Part shown: piece by piece, positions 12,901 to 25,972 of the stretch
Layout: each line of letters begins with the position of its first letter
How positions within the stretch are numbered: the stretch's first letter is position 1
Assembly: GCA_963920665.1 (NCBI GenBank)
Contig: OY987265.1
Span: 37,701,001 to 37,765,000 of the forward strand
Reading direction: 5' to 3'
Length of the DNA stretch: 64,000 nt
From: Straminergon stramineum
Lineage: Eukaryota > Streptophyta > Bryopsida > Hypnales > Calliergonaceae
Notes under the pieces: generated by a model
What the model was told of the DNA's origin: nothing
The model's input: only the letters and a program-made list of their open reading frames with translations
Database searches by the model: none
Made by a program: the position numbers and the translations under genes

Positions 12901-13891
12901 ATTGATCTTGTTGTCTTGTGTTGCATGCAAATTGTCAATTATGGAAAGGTTGTCTTGCATTCTTCTTAGGCTATAAAGGTCAATGACACTAGCATGTGAG
13001 CCTACAAGCCTTAAGCCTAGGTTTGGTGAGCCTAATGTGAATGTTTGGGAACAAAAAAAATGAAATTTTAGAGATTATCCTTGAAAACTTTAATAGCAAT
13101 GGATTTTTTAATTTAAAAAAAATTTGATGTTTAGAAAAGTATGGTATCTATGACCATGGAAAATATAGATACTCTATAACGGTGGAAGATAACTTGAAAC
13201 ACCACATTCAAGAAATTTCAAAGTTTTCAAGTGAATTGTTCAAACATGTTCAAGTTTGAGAGAGACCTAACGGGATAAAATATTTGGAACCTATGATTGT
13301 GGAAAATGATGCATTGTACCTTTGTATCTTCCAATTGCATGTTGCACACAACTATTGTGTGAACCTATCAATCCATAACGTGGACTCAATGGAGAATTTC
13401 ATGAATTTCTCAATATCCCAACTCTAAACCTCTCCCCCCCCCCCCCCCTTTGGAATGGGGTTTGGCCTTGAGAGGGATATCTCAATGGGGATATGAGGAT
13501 TTTACTTAATTTTTGTGAGGCATTCACAAATTTTACCCTAATGACCTATTTTAGTGTGTTCATTAATTATAAATTCTAAAATTCCCCAAACCATGGCCTT
13601 GGGTCCTCAATAAAAAAGAAAAAGAAAACCCTCAAAAAATGAAGACTCCTACACTTATGCTCCGAGGCACACAAACTAGCATAACTACTACAAAATTTAT
13701 TCTTTGGACTTGTTTTGTAGTCTTTTCCTATCATTGTGCTAAATCCAAGCCAAATTTACTTCAACTACATAAAATAAGGACAAAGAGCCCATTTTAATAC
13801 ATCTTGCTAAAGTTTAAGGTTTAATTCATCAACACTTTAGGGTTTAAAATTATATTCATTCCAACAAACAAGGTGAAGAAATTTGTTATGG
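9930..13891. other. gene-free tract with minor repeats
   Basis: No gene is recognised. It holds one copy (about 10560-10900) of a dispersed AT-rich repeat also present at 32790-33085 and 48700-49010. A small tandem repeat of about 60 bases at 11320-11450 contains 'caataaatattcgg' and 'gaagacatccaataaa' twice each. An A-tailed retroposon-like end lies at 11739-11790 (minus strand), and a run of 15 C at 13434-13448. Confidence 0.5.
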
Positions 13892-14505
13892 TTAACCACT
13901 AAAGGACCATAAGGCTACAAGGTGGCTTTTGCAACTACATTTGTAGAACATTTGAAATGTGAACTTCACTAATAGTCCATGAACAGTAAAGACTGAGACT
14001 CTAGAAAAAAAAAATTCTACTCAATCCATTGGTAAAATCTAATTAAGAAAATGATTGACTGTGTGATTAAAGGTGAATTTTTGGAGTTAGAATGGAGAAG
14101 GTGCTCTAGGCCATCATTGTAGATCCTTATTTCTTCTTTTCCGCAACTCAAAATGATTTGAAAAAAATTACTCATCAAAATCATGATGATATGTACTTGT
14201 GGATTGAAAAATCAAAGTTCTTAGAGCACTTTTGAGCATTCTGATTGCAACATATGTACAAAGTACTGCCTAACCAAACACATCTTTCATTACTCTTGTT
14301 AATAGTGACATTTTCTAGAAAATTGTGCGATTTTGTTGATTTTTTTCATACGAAAGCTACATCAAACTTCTTTAATTTCAACATTGTCAATCATCAAAAT
14401 TATTTCACATGAATGAGGAATTATGCTTGTTACAAAAGCTCATCAAGAAAGCAAGAGCGTTGCTCTCACATACATACACGGGTCCTTTGGTTCTTTAGGG
14501 ATTAA
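13892..14505. mobile_element. TTAA-flanked MITE, diverged
   Basis: It begins TTAACCACTAAAGGACCA. Its right end, read inward on the minus strand, is TTAATCCCTAAAGAACCA, with three differences in 18 bases. TTAA stands at both outer ends. The 614-base interior has no coding sequence. The ends match the TTAA family seen at 24949, 33669, 34974 and 62307. Confidence 0.6.
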
Positions 14506-14581
14506 GGGTGTGATTCAATACCAAGTAGGTGCTAATGGCTACTAGAGACAGCATGTTATCACCATCATCAGTTTGGAGTAG

Positions 14582-14986
14582 TAAGGGAGGCAACCCATTC
14601 TTGATCACCGCCTCTTTGGGGCAATATATAGTGATCTCTTTCTGTGCACGAGGAGATGATAGTGATTAATCACAGTATAGTTCCCCGTGCAATTGTGGCA
14701 CATTGTGATTGTTCTACAAGACTCTCAATATTGCAACCAACCTTTGGTGAATTTTGCAACAAGCCCTTGGTTGGAAATAGGAAGGTCTATATGACCAAAG
14801 TCGGAGGAATGGAATCTTCTATTCAAAAATTCGTAGTAATTATGTTTTGAGAAATAAAAATCTCAAAAATTATGGAAACCTTTTGAACTCTATTTTCACA
14901 CACTAGAAAATTTCCCCTGGCTGAATAAACCCACCTTGCAGATATGTGTAACTGCTTAAGTGGACAGAAATGGGTTGCCTCCCTTA
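14582..14986. mobile_element. TA-flanked (Stowaway-like) MITE, copy A
   Basis: Perfect 16-base inverted ends: taagggaggcaaccca at 14582-14597 and its complement at 14971-14986. TA is the outermost dinucleotide on each side, as for Tc1/mariner-related MITEs. The body is homologous in the same orientation to copy B at 15880-16266, sharing 'ctacaagactctcaatat', 'gtctatatgacca' and 'gttttgagaaataaaaatct'. Confidence 0.85.
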
Positions 14987-15879
14987 GAAGACTGATATGC
15001 TAGTGGTTAAGAGGGTTTCAAAGAGAATTAGAAATGGATGGCATAATTGCTTTGCTGAACTGCAAATGGATGCTAAATTTTTTAAGAGCTTTGGTATTTG
15101 AAAGCCACACTTTTGCTGCTCTGAAATCTTGGATTTTTTGACAAATATGACATTGATGGCTTGCAAAAATTGTTGTACTCCCAACTTTGGAAGGTCACAA
15201 AAACTGGCAATACAGACTAGCAAATATGCTAGTAATATGGGCTAGTACTTCACAATGTATGCTAAAACATGAAAATATTCTATTATGTATTTGTAGTGTA
15301 TGTGTTGGTATTTCAAGATTATTTTTTGGAGATTGTGATAAGTTTTGCTATTAGGATAGACCTTCCAGTCTTGTAATAAGTACAGAAATTAGTAATAGAA
15401 ATGTGTATGGTTGTGAACATGAAGAGTTCATTAAGGTATATAGATCCAATTGCATTCCCTACTCTTGGTTTTAAGTGCAACCTCTTGAATCTTAATGTAG
15501 TGAAATTGTAACCGATTGGTAGTCTTATGACAACTTTGATGTGGAATTGGGATGAATAGTCACCATTTTATAACTTCATTGAATACCACCATGTGGTTTC
15601 TACACATGACAAAAGGTTCATTCATTATTTCACAATCTTAAGGGACACTTTTATATTACCATTACAACCAAGTAGGGAGTTAAAAAAAAGAACATTAGAA
15701 TCCAAATGGGAAGCTATATGTATTGTGACCACCTATGTGTGTTTTTCTTCTAAAAAATGAATTGATCAAAGAATATGTGAAATATTCTCTATTTTGCCAA
15801 TTTACTCCTCCAAAAAGATTGTAAACCCAATTAGTCTAAATATGTGCAACAACCAAAAGGACCAAAAGGACAATGGGTG

Positions 15880-16266
15880 TAAGGGAGGCAAGTCAAGCAA
15901 CCCATTCCTAATCACTCTCCCATTCTGGCAAAGTAGGGTGGAGTAATTTCAATTAAGAGGTGATTAACATTATTAATGTTGGCACACTTCCCAATGCAAT
16001 TGTGTCACTCTATGATTGGCTACAAGACTCTCAATATCACAACCAACCCTTGGTTGAAAATAAGAAAGTCTATATGACCAATATGTGTGGAATAGAATCT
16101 TCACCTAAACAATTCATAGTAATTCTGTTTTGAGAAATAAAAATCTGAAAAATTATGCAAATCTTATGAACTCTATTTCAGCACATGGGAAAATTTCCCC
16201 ACTGTTGAAACCTCCCTTGCAGATACGTGTATCTGCTTAAGTGATCAGAAATGGGTTGCCTCCCTT
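15880..16266. mobile_element. TA-flanked (Stowaway-like) MITE, copy B
   Basis: Starts taagggaggca, then a short duplication (agtcaagcaa) before the expected acccatt. It ends atgggttgcctccctta, with TA on both outer edges. It is clearly diverged from copy A at 14582-14986, so the two inserted independently or duplicated long ago. No coding capacity. Confidence 0.85.
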
Positions 16267-16840
16267 ACATACCTTAAGTAATGCACAAACATACCAACAA
16301 ACTGATGCCTAGCAATACACTTGTTGCAAAGAGTGCAGTTGGATGGAAAAAATATTTAATATACCGCTATACCACCTTCACTCCCAATTTCTACCTATAT
16401 GTAGACCTCCATGTTTCCATAAACAACAATGTTTCGCAAACAAATACTGGAAACTGTGATTGGCAAAAAAATGGTCAGGGAAGTAAGTGGCTGATAAAAT
16501 TTCATGTTTACATCGATGCCTCCAGAACACAAGATGATTGTCTTGACATACACAGAATCATTCTGTAACGAAGGACAATCTTCATAAATCTTTACTCAAA
16601 AAATACAAAACGCCCTCTACAAAATTATACAATACAGGTTCCAGTATCGAAATAAAAAATAGTCAATGTCTGAAAGCTCTGAAGAAAATTGTATGAAACC
16701 TGACACCTAGAATTGGATGAGCAGAAATGCACGATGCGCAAGCCCCCTGAACTGAATGCATAATCATAGCATTCCAGAAAAAAAAACACGATTTGGTTCA
16801 GATTGCAGACTAAGAATCAATGGTACATGGAAGTCTAATC

Positions 16841-19800
16841 TCATCCTGGAGCTGATGATGCACCGATCATTCCCTCGTTCGTTCCCCCGTTCGTTCCCCC
16901 ATTCAAGTTCTCCTTGGATGTCGCCTGCTGCTTCACCCAAACCATGGCGTCCTGGAAGCCCAACTCGAAAAGCTCATCGAGAATGACATCTTCGGCTGGT
17001 TCCAAAGCCCAATTGAAGAGCTGGGAAAAACAAAACACAATTATCCACAAGCTTAGTCTCAATCATAAAATCCTGTTCCATTGTCGTCCAAATTCCAATC
17101 TTAAATTGTTACTACAAAACACACTTCTAAACAAAACAAAAGTCTGATTAAATCGTTCTATTCAACTACGAAAACAGTTCTCTGAAATCAATCCCCTCCC
17201 ATGAGTGAAAACCGTTTCCACCATAAAAGTAATATAAAACCGTCCAGATCAACGTTGACTGATGGCCAACTCAATGGTGAGCGTTTAATTGTGAATATCG
17301 GTGATTGCAAGCAAAGACGCTCAAAAATGGGTCAGGATACCATACATGGGTGGGATCACAAGCTAAAATAATCCATTGCATTTGTTCCACCTTAAGATGC
17401 ATCTGGGGTAACAAGTGTCCAATCCGCCTCCACTGAACTATGCACCGATTAACGTAAAGGACTTCTTGTTATCTCAAGCTTGTTTCTTGGACCTGTGCGA
17501 TCTAAAGTGGCCCTAAGATTGGAAATACAGAACATACACGGTACTCAAATAATGGGGGCAAGATTGGAAATGTCAGCAGGCTTTCCTCGCTTGACATTGT
17601 ACCTTTTTTTGCAGTGATTACAAAGCTCTTCACTTGTGTCAAAATAAAAAATATAAATATAAATAAATATAATGGGAGCAAGGCAGATGATGTGGGTACC
17701 TGTCGCATGCCAGCTCGAGTTTCGGCAGGGTTCAGATCGGGACTGATGCCTTCTGGGGCGTACAATGGAAACGCACATACCCTCACCTGCGTAGCGTGGA
17801 GGATACTAAAACCGTTAGGGGCCCGATCCCGTCTCCTCTACTGAACCCCTGTTACCAACAGCAACTCATCTATTTATACACTCGGTTGACCTTCAATTAG
17901 CAAGTGGCGTAAGCATAACTTTGCTAAACGTCTAATGCACTGATCTTTGAACGGAGATAAAGGGTTGCCCAATGTCACTTATAGTGGTCTACAATCCCCC
18001 ACTCTGAATTTGGATAAGAAATTCATACATGATGACAGCAATTTGATGTCTACACATTTGGCTCTTGAACCAAAGAACTCTCCGTAACTCTATGCATCCC
18101 CCCAAAATCACATTCCTAGCTATGTGAAATTGCTTAATCTGATGCAAGTCGGTATCCTCTTCCTTCAAAAGAAATTTTCAGAGCTTCTGCTGCCTGTAGG
18201 GCAAAAGGTTCTTGCGAGGAACATTAAATCCCAATATCATACCCGTGGAAATAACCGCATGATTAAACATCCCATTATTAGCAGCGATCAGCACGAATAC
18301 TTACTGTTTTTTCTGCAGCTGTTGGTGGCATGAACATTGTGATACCTCCATCGATGCAGATTCGATTGCGGAAAATGGTCACAGGTCTAGGTGCCAAATA
18401 CCTATCAACAACGACATTGCAAAGAGATTAGAATATGAAGCAAGTACTTCAATTTTTAAGACTAGAACACTAAATTTTTTGTAAAGCAAGGTTCATGCTC
18501 ATTTGTCACCTTGAAACAGAAAAATGAAGAAACATTCAAGCTGCATTTGAATAAGGGACTAACCATCTGAAAGTGAGGAGCATACCCTGGTATGAAACAT
18601 GATGTAACAAGAGCATTGATCAAATCCTCTCTGGATTCGAAGTAATCTACTAATAGTCCCCTCGGCGACCGAAAAACTTGAGTCACCGCAACTGCATGGT
18701 CAAATATTGCAGAGTTTAGCAAATTATTTCAAGAAAAACACCGAGAACCTTCAGGACAAACGGGTGTACTTAGATGGAACCGCGAACGCATACAATTGGA
18801 ATTCCCAAAGCTTAAGAATCTAGAAACTGGTCTCGGAACAATTGCGCAACCTCTAATTCTTCCATTGACTTTGGTGTGACAATCTTCTGGTAGGGACTTC
18901 TCAAGAAGATTTCTAAGAACAGCCTGCATAAAACAACATTGAGCGAGATCAGTCCTGAATTCGTCGAGAGTTAGGGCAGAGGATTCTAAATCCGTAGAGA
19001 CCCGAGCTCGTCTCCACCAGACTCCAGCTACCAACAGCAATTCATCTATTATACACTCGGTTGGCCTTCTACTAGCAAGTGGTATAAGAATGCTTTGGCT
19101 AAATGTATAATGCCACTGATTTTTGCTTGGAAAAAGGTTGCCTACTGTCAATTTCTGTAGTCTACAACCTCCAAATTTGAAATTCCATACGAAATTCCTA
19201 CACAGAGCTGAAAAATTCCTCTCAACAGAAATAACTCTTGTATCAAAAATCTATCTCTCCACAGCTCTACGCTAGTCTCTCAAAATTCACCCTCCTACAT
19301 AATGCTTAAAGTGAAGCAAATAGTATCCTCAAGTTAAGTGGTGGTGCTAACCCCAAGGCGAAAGGCGGTGCCGTAAGTGCGGCAATCGAGGGCAAGCTCT
19401 TTGGTGACCTGCAGAGCTTCGTACAGGCTTACGCCGCTTCCAACAACTGCGCACACAAGTGCCCCAGCAGATGATCCAGCCAGTGGTGTAGTCTCCTGTA
19501 TATTCCCACAACTTACCTCCCTGAACATTCACTCGTACATACATAATCCCTCCTCTTTCTAATACAGATTCAGTTCTCACCCTATCCACCCATATGGTGC
19601 CTTTAAGACCAAGGACTCAGGGGTTCAAATAATCAATCCGACTGATCAATTTGAGAAAAGTGTATTTCAGATTGGTCTGATATTATATCACCAGAGTCAG
19701 AGAAGAACATTACACATGTTGATCAATAAATTCATAAAATTGAATTTAAGAAACATATTTAACCCACTCAAAACTGCTAAAAACAACATGAGTCCCAAAT

Positions 19801-21394
19801 TGGGACTGTGGTCCTTTAGGGGTTAATAATTCAACATTCTACGAACGTTTGGTAGGCTCAAAAATCAACCCCGAAAAAACCAATAATTCATCCTTTTAAA
19901 ATGGCCAATTCAATTGAGTCCCAATTTGTTCATCTTGGCCCTTAAGGGGTTAAGGTAGAGACTCCATTAACCATCCAGTACATTAGAGGCTCCATTGACC
20001 ATACAGGTGAGCTTTGATTTATGCAAAGTGAGGTAACACTTCATGTATTGACATTAAGTTTTTCGCAATTGGTTTTGTGCTCAACACAAAACAACTGTGC
20101 ATAATTTTAGATGGTGTAAGTCTCTAAATTATTCTTGGCAAAAGTTGTTGAAGCGAAAGGTTGTAGGGAAAGGTTCAAGGTTAACCTGTGTGGTGCATTG
20201 GAACCTCTCCCTTACTGCACAGTGATTGGAGACTTTATATTATATAGTTTGACTTTTTTTATGACCATTCCATCGCACTAGCATGAAATTTCACTCCGAG
20301 ACTGAGAGAGAACGAGGCATGTCAACGTACAGTGATGTAGCCCTGTTCAATCAAGCACTGACACACACCCAGATGGTAAGGAAACAGCAACCCGGCCGCG
20401 GAAAAACTAAACCCCGGGCTCGTGAACTTCAAATCTCGTTCTGCAATCAAGTCCTTCTCTCGCCGCTCCCACAAATACGAAGGATTCAGTGTGTCCCCCG
20501 TCACTGCAGCCGTCTCCTCACCCTCCGTCAATGGCTCGGCCGGCTCCTGGATACCCGCCCGCCGGCTCTCTTCCTTGAGCGTCTCAAGCAACTCCTCTTC
20601 ATCCTGTATCGTACGCTCGAAGGTACCTGCCAGTTTATAACAGACGGAGTTAACATTGCAATGGAAGTAAAAAACAGAAACCCATAACCGAACTAGAACT
20701 ATAAATCAAACCTAGGATTCATGCTTGGAAAATCACCAATTCAATTCAATTCAAAAACAGATGAAGCCAAACTTTATATCACAGAATTTTTTCGATTGTC
20801 TGCTCAATAATAAGTCACAGCATCAAAATGTACTCAACCAACATAAAAACAAATATTTCCTATTTTGAAAATGTGAACACCATGCAGAACCAGAACAAGA
20901 AAGATTTTGTGATATTTAAAACCACTGTAAGGCAGCTCTAATAAACTCTAACTGCTACAAGTAATCGATGCAAAACATCTGTCAGGCGGGAATGATCCAA
21001 ACACGAATTAACCAAAAGCTAAAACCCGAAAAGACCGAGGATTCGTAATTTTTAAGGAACATAACCTACCCAAAACTACTAAAACAACAAATGGAAAATT
21101 TGTACATTTACCTGCGACTTCAGTGCCAGCCCCATTTCCAGATTGCACGGGATTTACGACTTTGTCGTCGGGAGTCTTGAACCGCAGGTTGAAGATGATA
21201 TCCTCCAAGATTTTGGCGGGTGAGAATTTGGGCAACATCATTGTGACTTTCATGGCAGGACCACGAGCGGCCTTTCGAACGGAAGAAGGCTTGGCGACGA
21301 AGAAGAATGGCTTATTGACGGTGGGCAGCGATTGCCATGCTCGGTGAACGCCTAAGCCCCCACTCATGTTCACAAGTCCGTTGACCCCCGCCAT
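16841..21394 (-). CDS. Patatin-like acyl hydrolase, probably plastid-targeted
   Basis: Eight exons on the minus strand: 21394-21112, 20626-20331, 19495-19352, 18923-18851, 18691-18586, 18401-18305, 17786-17700 and 17020-16841. All introns are GT-AG and all phases agree, giving 421 residues. Patatin-fold enzymes hydrolyse acyl groups from phospho- or galactolipids with a Ser-Asp dyad. Both are visible: nucleophile S202 in GSSAG (200-204) and D318 in ICIDGG. The oxyanion-type motif FSFSAAGLLFPYHLGV (about 167-182) is the PNPLA form, not classical DGGG. LFNWALEPAEDVILDELFELG near the end is typical of the plant group. Residues 1-50 are rich in small and basic residues, as in a transit peptide. 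ATG 21394 is the first ATG of the exon; the frame stays open upstream, but from a GTG. A short acidic/Gly-Thr tail with a repeated GGTN ends the protein. The substrate cannot be told. Confidence 0.93.
17820..18030 (-). repeat. Intronic repeat, copy 1 (patatin-like gene, between exons 6 and 7)
   Basis: About 210 bases matching 18993-19205 in the same orientation. Shared words include 'accaacagcaa', 'tacactcggttg' and 'agcaagtgg', then 'gttgcc' and 'tctacaa'. Both copies lie wholly in introns of one gene. Confidence 0.8.
18993..19205 (-). repeat. Intronic repeat, copy 2 (patatin-like gene, between exons 3 and 4)
   Basis: Partner of 17820-18030, with moderate divergence and several small indels. 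No terminal inverted repeat is clear. Confidence 0.8.
19823..19953. repeat. Two adjacent TTAA-family right ends inside an intron
   Basis: Bases 19811-19826 read gtcctttaggggttaa, and 19938-19953 read gcccttaaggggttaa. Both are the right-end motif of the TTAA elements, each preceded by a similar 'agtcccaa' stretch. They look like truncated or solo ends in intron 2 of the patatin-like gene. Confidence 0.5.
19960..20240 (+). repeat. Repeat shared by two gene introns (copy 2)
   Basis: Inverted relative to 8835-9080. It begins gtagagactccattaacc directly after a TTAA-family end and runs to ctcccttactg. It lies in intron 2 of the patatin-like gene. Confidence 0.75.
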
Positions 21395-21773
21395 AGTACT
21401 AAATTCCCCCTCTACCGCACCAGTGCAAATTTGCACACAAGCACGTCAACTATCACGCCAACAATCTCGCATAATTATGCACACAATAGGGTTTCAAACC
21501 AATGGCGTAACAACTAATGCCAAACCCTAATCACTTGTCGTCTTGAAGAAAGAATCCCCTAAACCCCAATTCCCTCAAACGCTTCAGAGCAAAAACTCGT
21601 CACCGATCAAGCGCCCGCTCGCTCGCTCTTCCTGGGCAATCGATTCAAGCGAAGAAGTGGTTTCAATATCAACGTGACAACTAATCCAAAAGCCTAAGCA
21701 ATCGAATAAGGAACCCGTGCTCACCCGATAACAAAAATTCTCTGAAGATTTTTCACAATTCCCTGTCCACCAC

Positions 21774-21780
21774 ATATATA
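21774..21780 (-). promoter_or_regulatory. TATA-like box of the patatin-like gene
   Basis: On the minus strand the sequence reads cgtatatatgtgg, about 380 bases upstream of the start codon at 21394. The intervening 5' region is C/T- and CGCTCG-rich, as plant leaders often are. The assignment rests on position and motif only. Confidence 0.35.
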
Positions 21781-22099
21781 CGTAGGCAGAAAAATTCTCT
21801 ACTGCAACCGAATTTCAAAACCTCTCTAATTTTTACGGCACTCCCTTCAACCATTCTCTCCTCTTCTCTTTCTTTCCGGCACCATGGCTGTTCACCATGA
21901 CCATGACTGTTCAATTTCAAAATAGAGAACGGCGAAGAGACACGAACAGCCGTAAATTAATGAAAAATGTTCACAATTCCAAGCCTCGAATTCAACCACA
22001 CCCTCTGCCCAACACAACAACAGCAACAATCCACTCCAAATCGTCAACACTGGAAGTCCTTGCACGGCAAGAACCGAAAGAGTAGAATTCTTGAGACCA

Positions 22100-24948
22100 A
22101 ATTCTTACCAGGGGTTCCAGTGATAAGCAGTGACAGAGCTTGAGGGCAATTTCCAATACGAAATTGTGGAATAGACAATTGGGGGAATATTTTGAAGTAA
22201 TTTCTCTTAAACAAATTTGGAGCTCCAAAGGGAGCAAAGAAAAGTGGCAGGTGGTGAGCAAGTGGCAGGTGGCTTTGGAGGAGTCGTGGGCGACTGATCT
22301 GTGTGCATGGACCACGGCCTTAGGGGGTGCGAGAGGGGGTGCGTGACCGTGGTTTGGACGGAGAGCGAGGCAGTAAGCTTATTTACTTGTGTAGGTTGGT
22401 GCTGTAGAGTAAGATCACCCAATTTCGAGCATGTTTTCTTAACCCATAAACGTCAACACGGATGTTTAGTATCAAATGGATGACAAAGAATCTCTCTATG
22501 TAGGACAGAACTACAACTATTCATCTTTGGAATTTTGTGTGGAAAGGGGAGTGCTGCAGACCAGAATGGTCCGATGGATGACTTCATTATTGATTGTAGA
22601 AAAAGAGTATGCACCTATTGGTCGAATAATTGGAGAATTTTGGTGACTAGCTTGGTCGTGGGGGACAACATCTTTATAGGGTTAAGATATGAATATTGAA
22701 AATAGGGCATAGGTTTAGAAAATCTACCAATTCAACTTTGACCTTTTATAACTTTTGCATATTATAATCAAATATCTTTTTTTAATTTATCGCAATTTTA
22801 TTGTAAAATTATATTTTTGTAATAAAAAATCGAAGCACTTTCAATACTCAATAGTCAATGAAATTTGTTTGGTTTAAGGTGATCCAACCTTAGTGCAATT
22901 CGGCATCCTCAATGCAAACTGTAAGTATTCATGGCAAGAATAATTGGATGGGAGATCCAATTCAATAGAACAAAACAAGGATTTAACATGAATTGCATTT
23001 GGCTCATCAAGTTGGAGGGTGCATCAAATTTTGAGGAGGGCTCCCACAGCTTTCAAGAATTTTTTTTAATAACCTTTTAAGGGAAGCAACAAACTATGCA
23101 TATTCATACAATTGTGAGGCCCTACCCAACTCTAGCAACCTATCCTTGATTGTTGTTGACGTTTCTTGAAGTCAAGAATGTGATTTGCTTAGGTGTTTTT
23201 AGCTTTAATTAACATGTTTAAATAATTTGACTTGGTTAGAAGGTTCAATGAGCCAAATGACTTTTAAGATTCAAGGGCTTATAGATAGTCTTGGTATCTC
23301 AAATTTGATGTGGTTAGATACCATGTTTGCATTGAGGGTATTTTTAGTTTAACTCCTAATACCATGCATTACAAAAAATTTCAGCCTTGTAGAGAGCTAT
23401 AATTAAGACTTCATTTCTGGCACCCCACAATGCAAATACAGAAAAATTAAAATTAAATTAAAATTAAAAAAATTGATTTAAAAATTAAATTAAAAATTAA
23501 AAAATTGATTTAAAAACAAAAACAAAAATTAAAAATTAAAAATAGTCAATCTTATGTGGCACTGATGTAGCACTAGTAGTGCCACGTCAGATTCCAGATT
23601 TTGAAAAATAAAAAATAATTTTTTATTTTTATTTTTTTCTATAATTGCACCGTAGGGGTGCAAAACTCATGGCCTCTTTGAAGGCTATAGTTTTTTGGAA
23701 TGCTATGTTGCCCTTGATATGGTCCCTCAAAATAGAAATTTGAAGACCTCATGTACTTTGAGGACAAAATCATACTCCTATAGTTCATGCCCTACCCTAC
23801 TATAATGGAAGAGCATAATCCAAAGGATCTTATACCTACAATAGGAGCTTGATTTCAAGGGCTCTATAAACCCATACAATCCAAATATATTGTAACTTTT
23901 TTTAAATGATTTTCCTTTTGGCTCAATTTCATAGCCAACTACAAAAAAGACCAATTTTTTCATCTAAAGAGCCAACAATGACCAATTTGTCCTAGGGAAG
24001 GTAGGATCATCGTTGATGAATCTCTCATCCAATCCCTCAAATCCACTTTGAATGCTCTCAAATCCAATTTCAGAGGGGGCTTTGGCAAGCATACAATAGG
24101 GCATGTTCTAAGGGTATTGTCACTTGACTTAATTAGTCAAATCAACTTGCTATAATTTCACATAACTATATATTTGATGTATCTTTCAAATTCTTACTTC
24201 CACCCTTATGCACAAACCATGTTATCTAATAGTGAATTGATCAATCACAAGTAGAATAGAGAAAAAAAACTAAACTAAGATTTGGCCTATCTATCCTTGG
24301 TAAGGTAGAATGAGTGTTGAAGACAATTTAGAGGATCCTTGAACACTTCTCATTCAATTTGGCTATTTAAGATCTTGACAATCTTGGAGTAGAAATGCTC
24401 TAAAGGTATGTAATGCACAGTTTGGAGAAATATCCCCATTATATCATCATCAATTGCAGGTTGGATATGATGTTGTAAAGAAAAAGTACTACATAGGAAT
24501 CACAAGGAGATGCAAGTGGCGATTCAATGCTAACATAGTACCTCATTTCTTAGTCATATACATGAATGACAAACTTCATCCCAAGCACCAAATATTTTTT
24601 ATGTCCCTTTTGAACTCCCAACAAAAGCTTATTCTACAATTCAATAGTAAGAACCATCCTCAAAACCTTATTCAAACCCATTCAAGTGTTGTCACTTTAA
24701 TCCCCTTCAAGGACTAAGAAGCCCAAATTGGGCCTCATGCTTTTTTAAGCAATTTTGAAGAGTTTATATGGGGATTTTTGTTTATTTTAATCATTATTTA
24801 TTTAAACCAATGCATGTAATGTTCTTCACTCAAGTTAATGATATAATTAAAATTTTCCATTTAGATTATACTTTCTATAATATGATCAATCAAAGCCCAT
24901 GAATCAAAGTCCACAACTTAAAATCATGAATTCTTAGTAAGTAAAGAG
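22100..24948. other. intergenic tract upstream of the patatin-like gene
   Basis: No gene is recognised. The first 300 bases are GC-richer and may belong to the patatin-like promoter. Bases 22439-22560 hold a single arm of the foldback family seen at 1805-3017, preceded by TTAACCC. Bases 23440-23540 are low-complexity aaattaaaatt. The rest is AT-rich and featureless. Confidence 0.45.
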
Positions 24949-25410
24949 TTAACCCCTAAAGGACCAAATGGTGTTTTTTGGCAATATAGCGATTTCGAGC
25001 AGCTCACTATGAATGGAATTTTTATTTTTTTTTCTTTGAAATTTTCACACAACATGTGTCCGAGGAATAGCTTTAAGACCCAACAATTTTCATAAATTTT
25101 GATTACATGGTTAAAAAGTTATTGTATGATATGTTTTTTCCATTGCTCGGTGAGCAGCCCAGGTAGAAAAAAATCTTCTTTAAAATCATTTTTTTTTAAA
25201 ATAAAAATTGGAAATTTTTATTTATTTTATTTATATATACATGGAAAGCTTTGAATCATTCCATTTTTATTTATGAGATGAAAGTTATGAAGAATTTTAG
25301 TTGTAGGTAGTTTGTGGGTAGTTTGTGGGTAGTAATGGAATCTCTACTCTAAATTAAACTTTGAAGACCTTTGTTTAACTCAATTTTTACTATTTTTGGA
25401 AAAAATATTG
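24949..25410 (+). mobile_element. TTAA-family element, left half only
   Basis: Begins TTAACCCCTAAAGGACC and matches the left half of 33669-34622 closely ('ggcaatatagcgattt', 'cacacaacatgtg', 'ttgctcgg'). The homology stops near 25410 with no right end, so the copy is truncated. It lies downstream of the CER-like gene. Confidence 0.7.
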
Positions 25411-25972
25411 TGAATACAGTACCTTCAATGGCATTGGTCTTCAATGTCCTACATTCACTGAGCGACAGAAGCGCGCCAGTATCTACCTCAGTACTCTCTT
25501 AGTGATAGGTTTGAATGTTTATACACGGTACTCCATCCGAACTCTGAAAACTGAAGCTTACTGGTAGCCTGATTGTCATAGCAGATACAAAAACGGGACA
25601 TGGCTAAATGACTCTGTTCAGCCTGCGCAACTGCAAGCAATGGTGCTGGCTCACCTTGCTGAAAATTGTGACGTAACTTAAGGTAAGCTAAGCATGCCCA
25701 TTACCAAGCTAATTTGCTCTCTGACTTGGGGTACTTTGAATTGGGATCGGAGCTTCATCAGGCCCGAGAACAGCAGCTTGGAAAATCTTGTGATTGCTTA
25801 CAAGTGTAATGAAGTTCCACAGAATGAGAATCAATAGCTCTGAAGCTCAACCCTTTGAGGAGCAAGATAGTTTGAGCTGGAGTTGTGTTATATTTCACTG
25901 TTTTATGTAGGTCTAAATAATACAGTAGTATATCGCTAGTTATTACCTTCACAATTGCAATGGGAGTTCCGA

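Noticed and set aside
20283..20687. 134-codon plus-strand open frame
   Set aside because: It is the opposite strand of exon 2 of the patatin-like gene, whose splicing and family match are clear.
21395..21436. Upstream extension of the patatin-like protein
   Set aside because: The extra 14 codons would begin with GTG; the first ATG in frame is 21394 and suits a transit peptide start.
21584..21775. 63-codon minus-strand open frame before the patatin-like gene
   Set aside because: It lies in the probable leader/promoter, has no family features and no splice link to exon 1.
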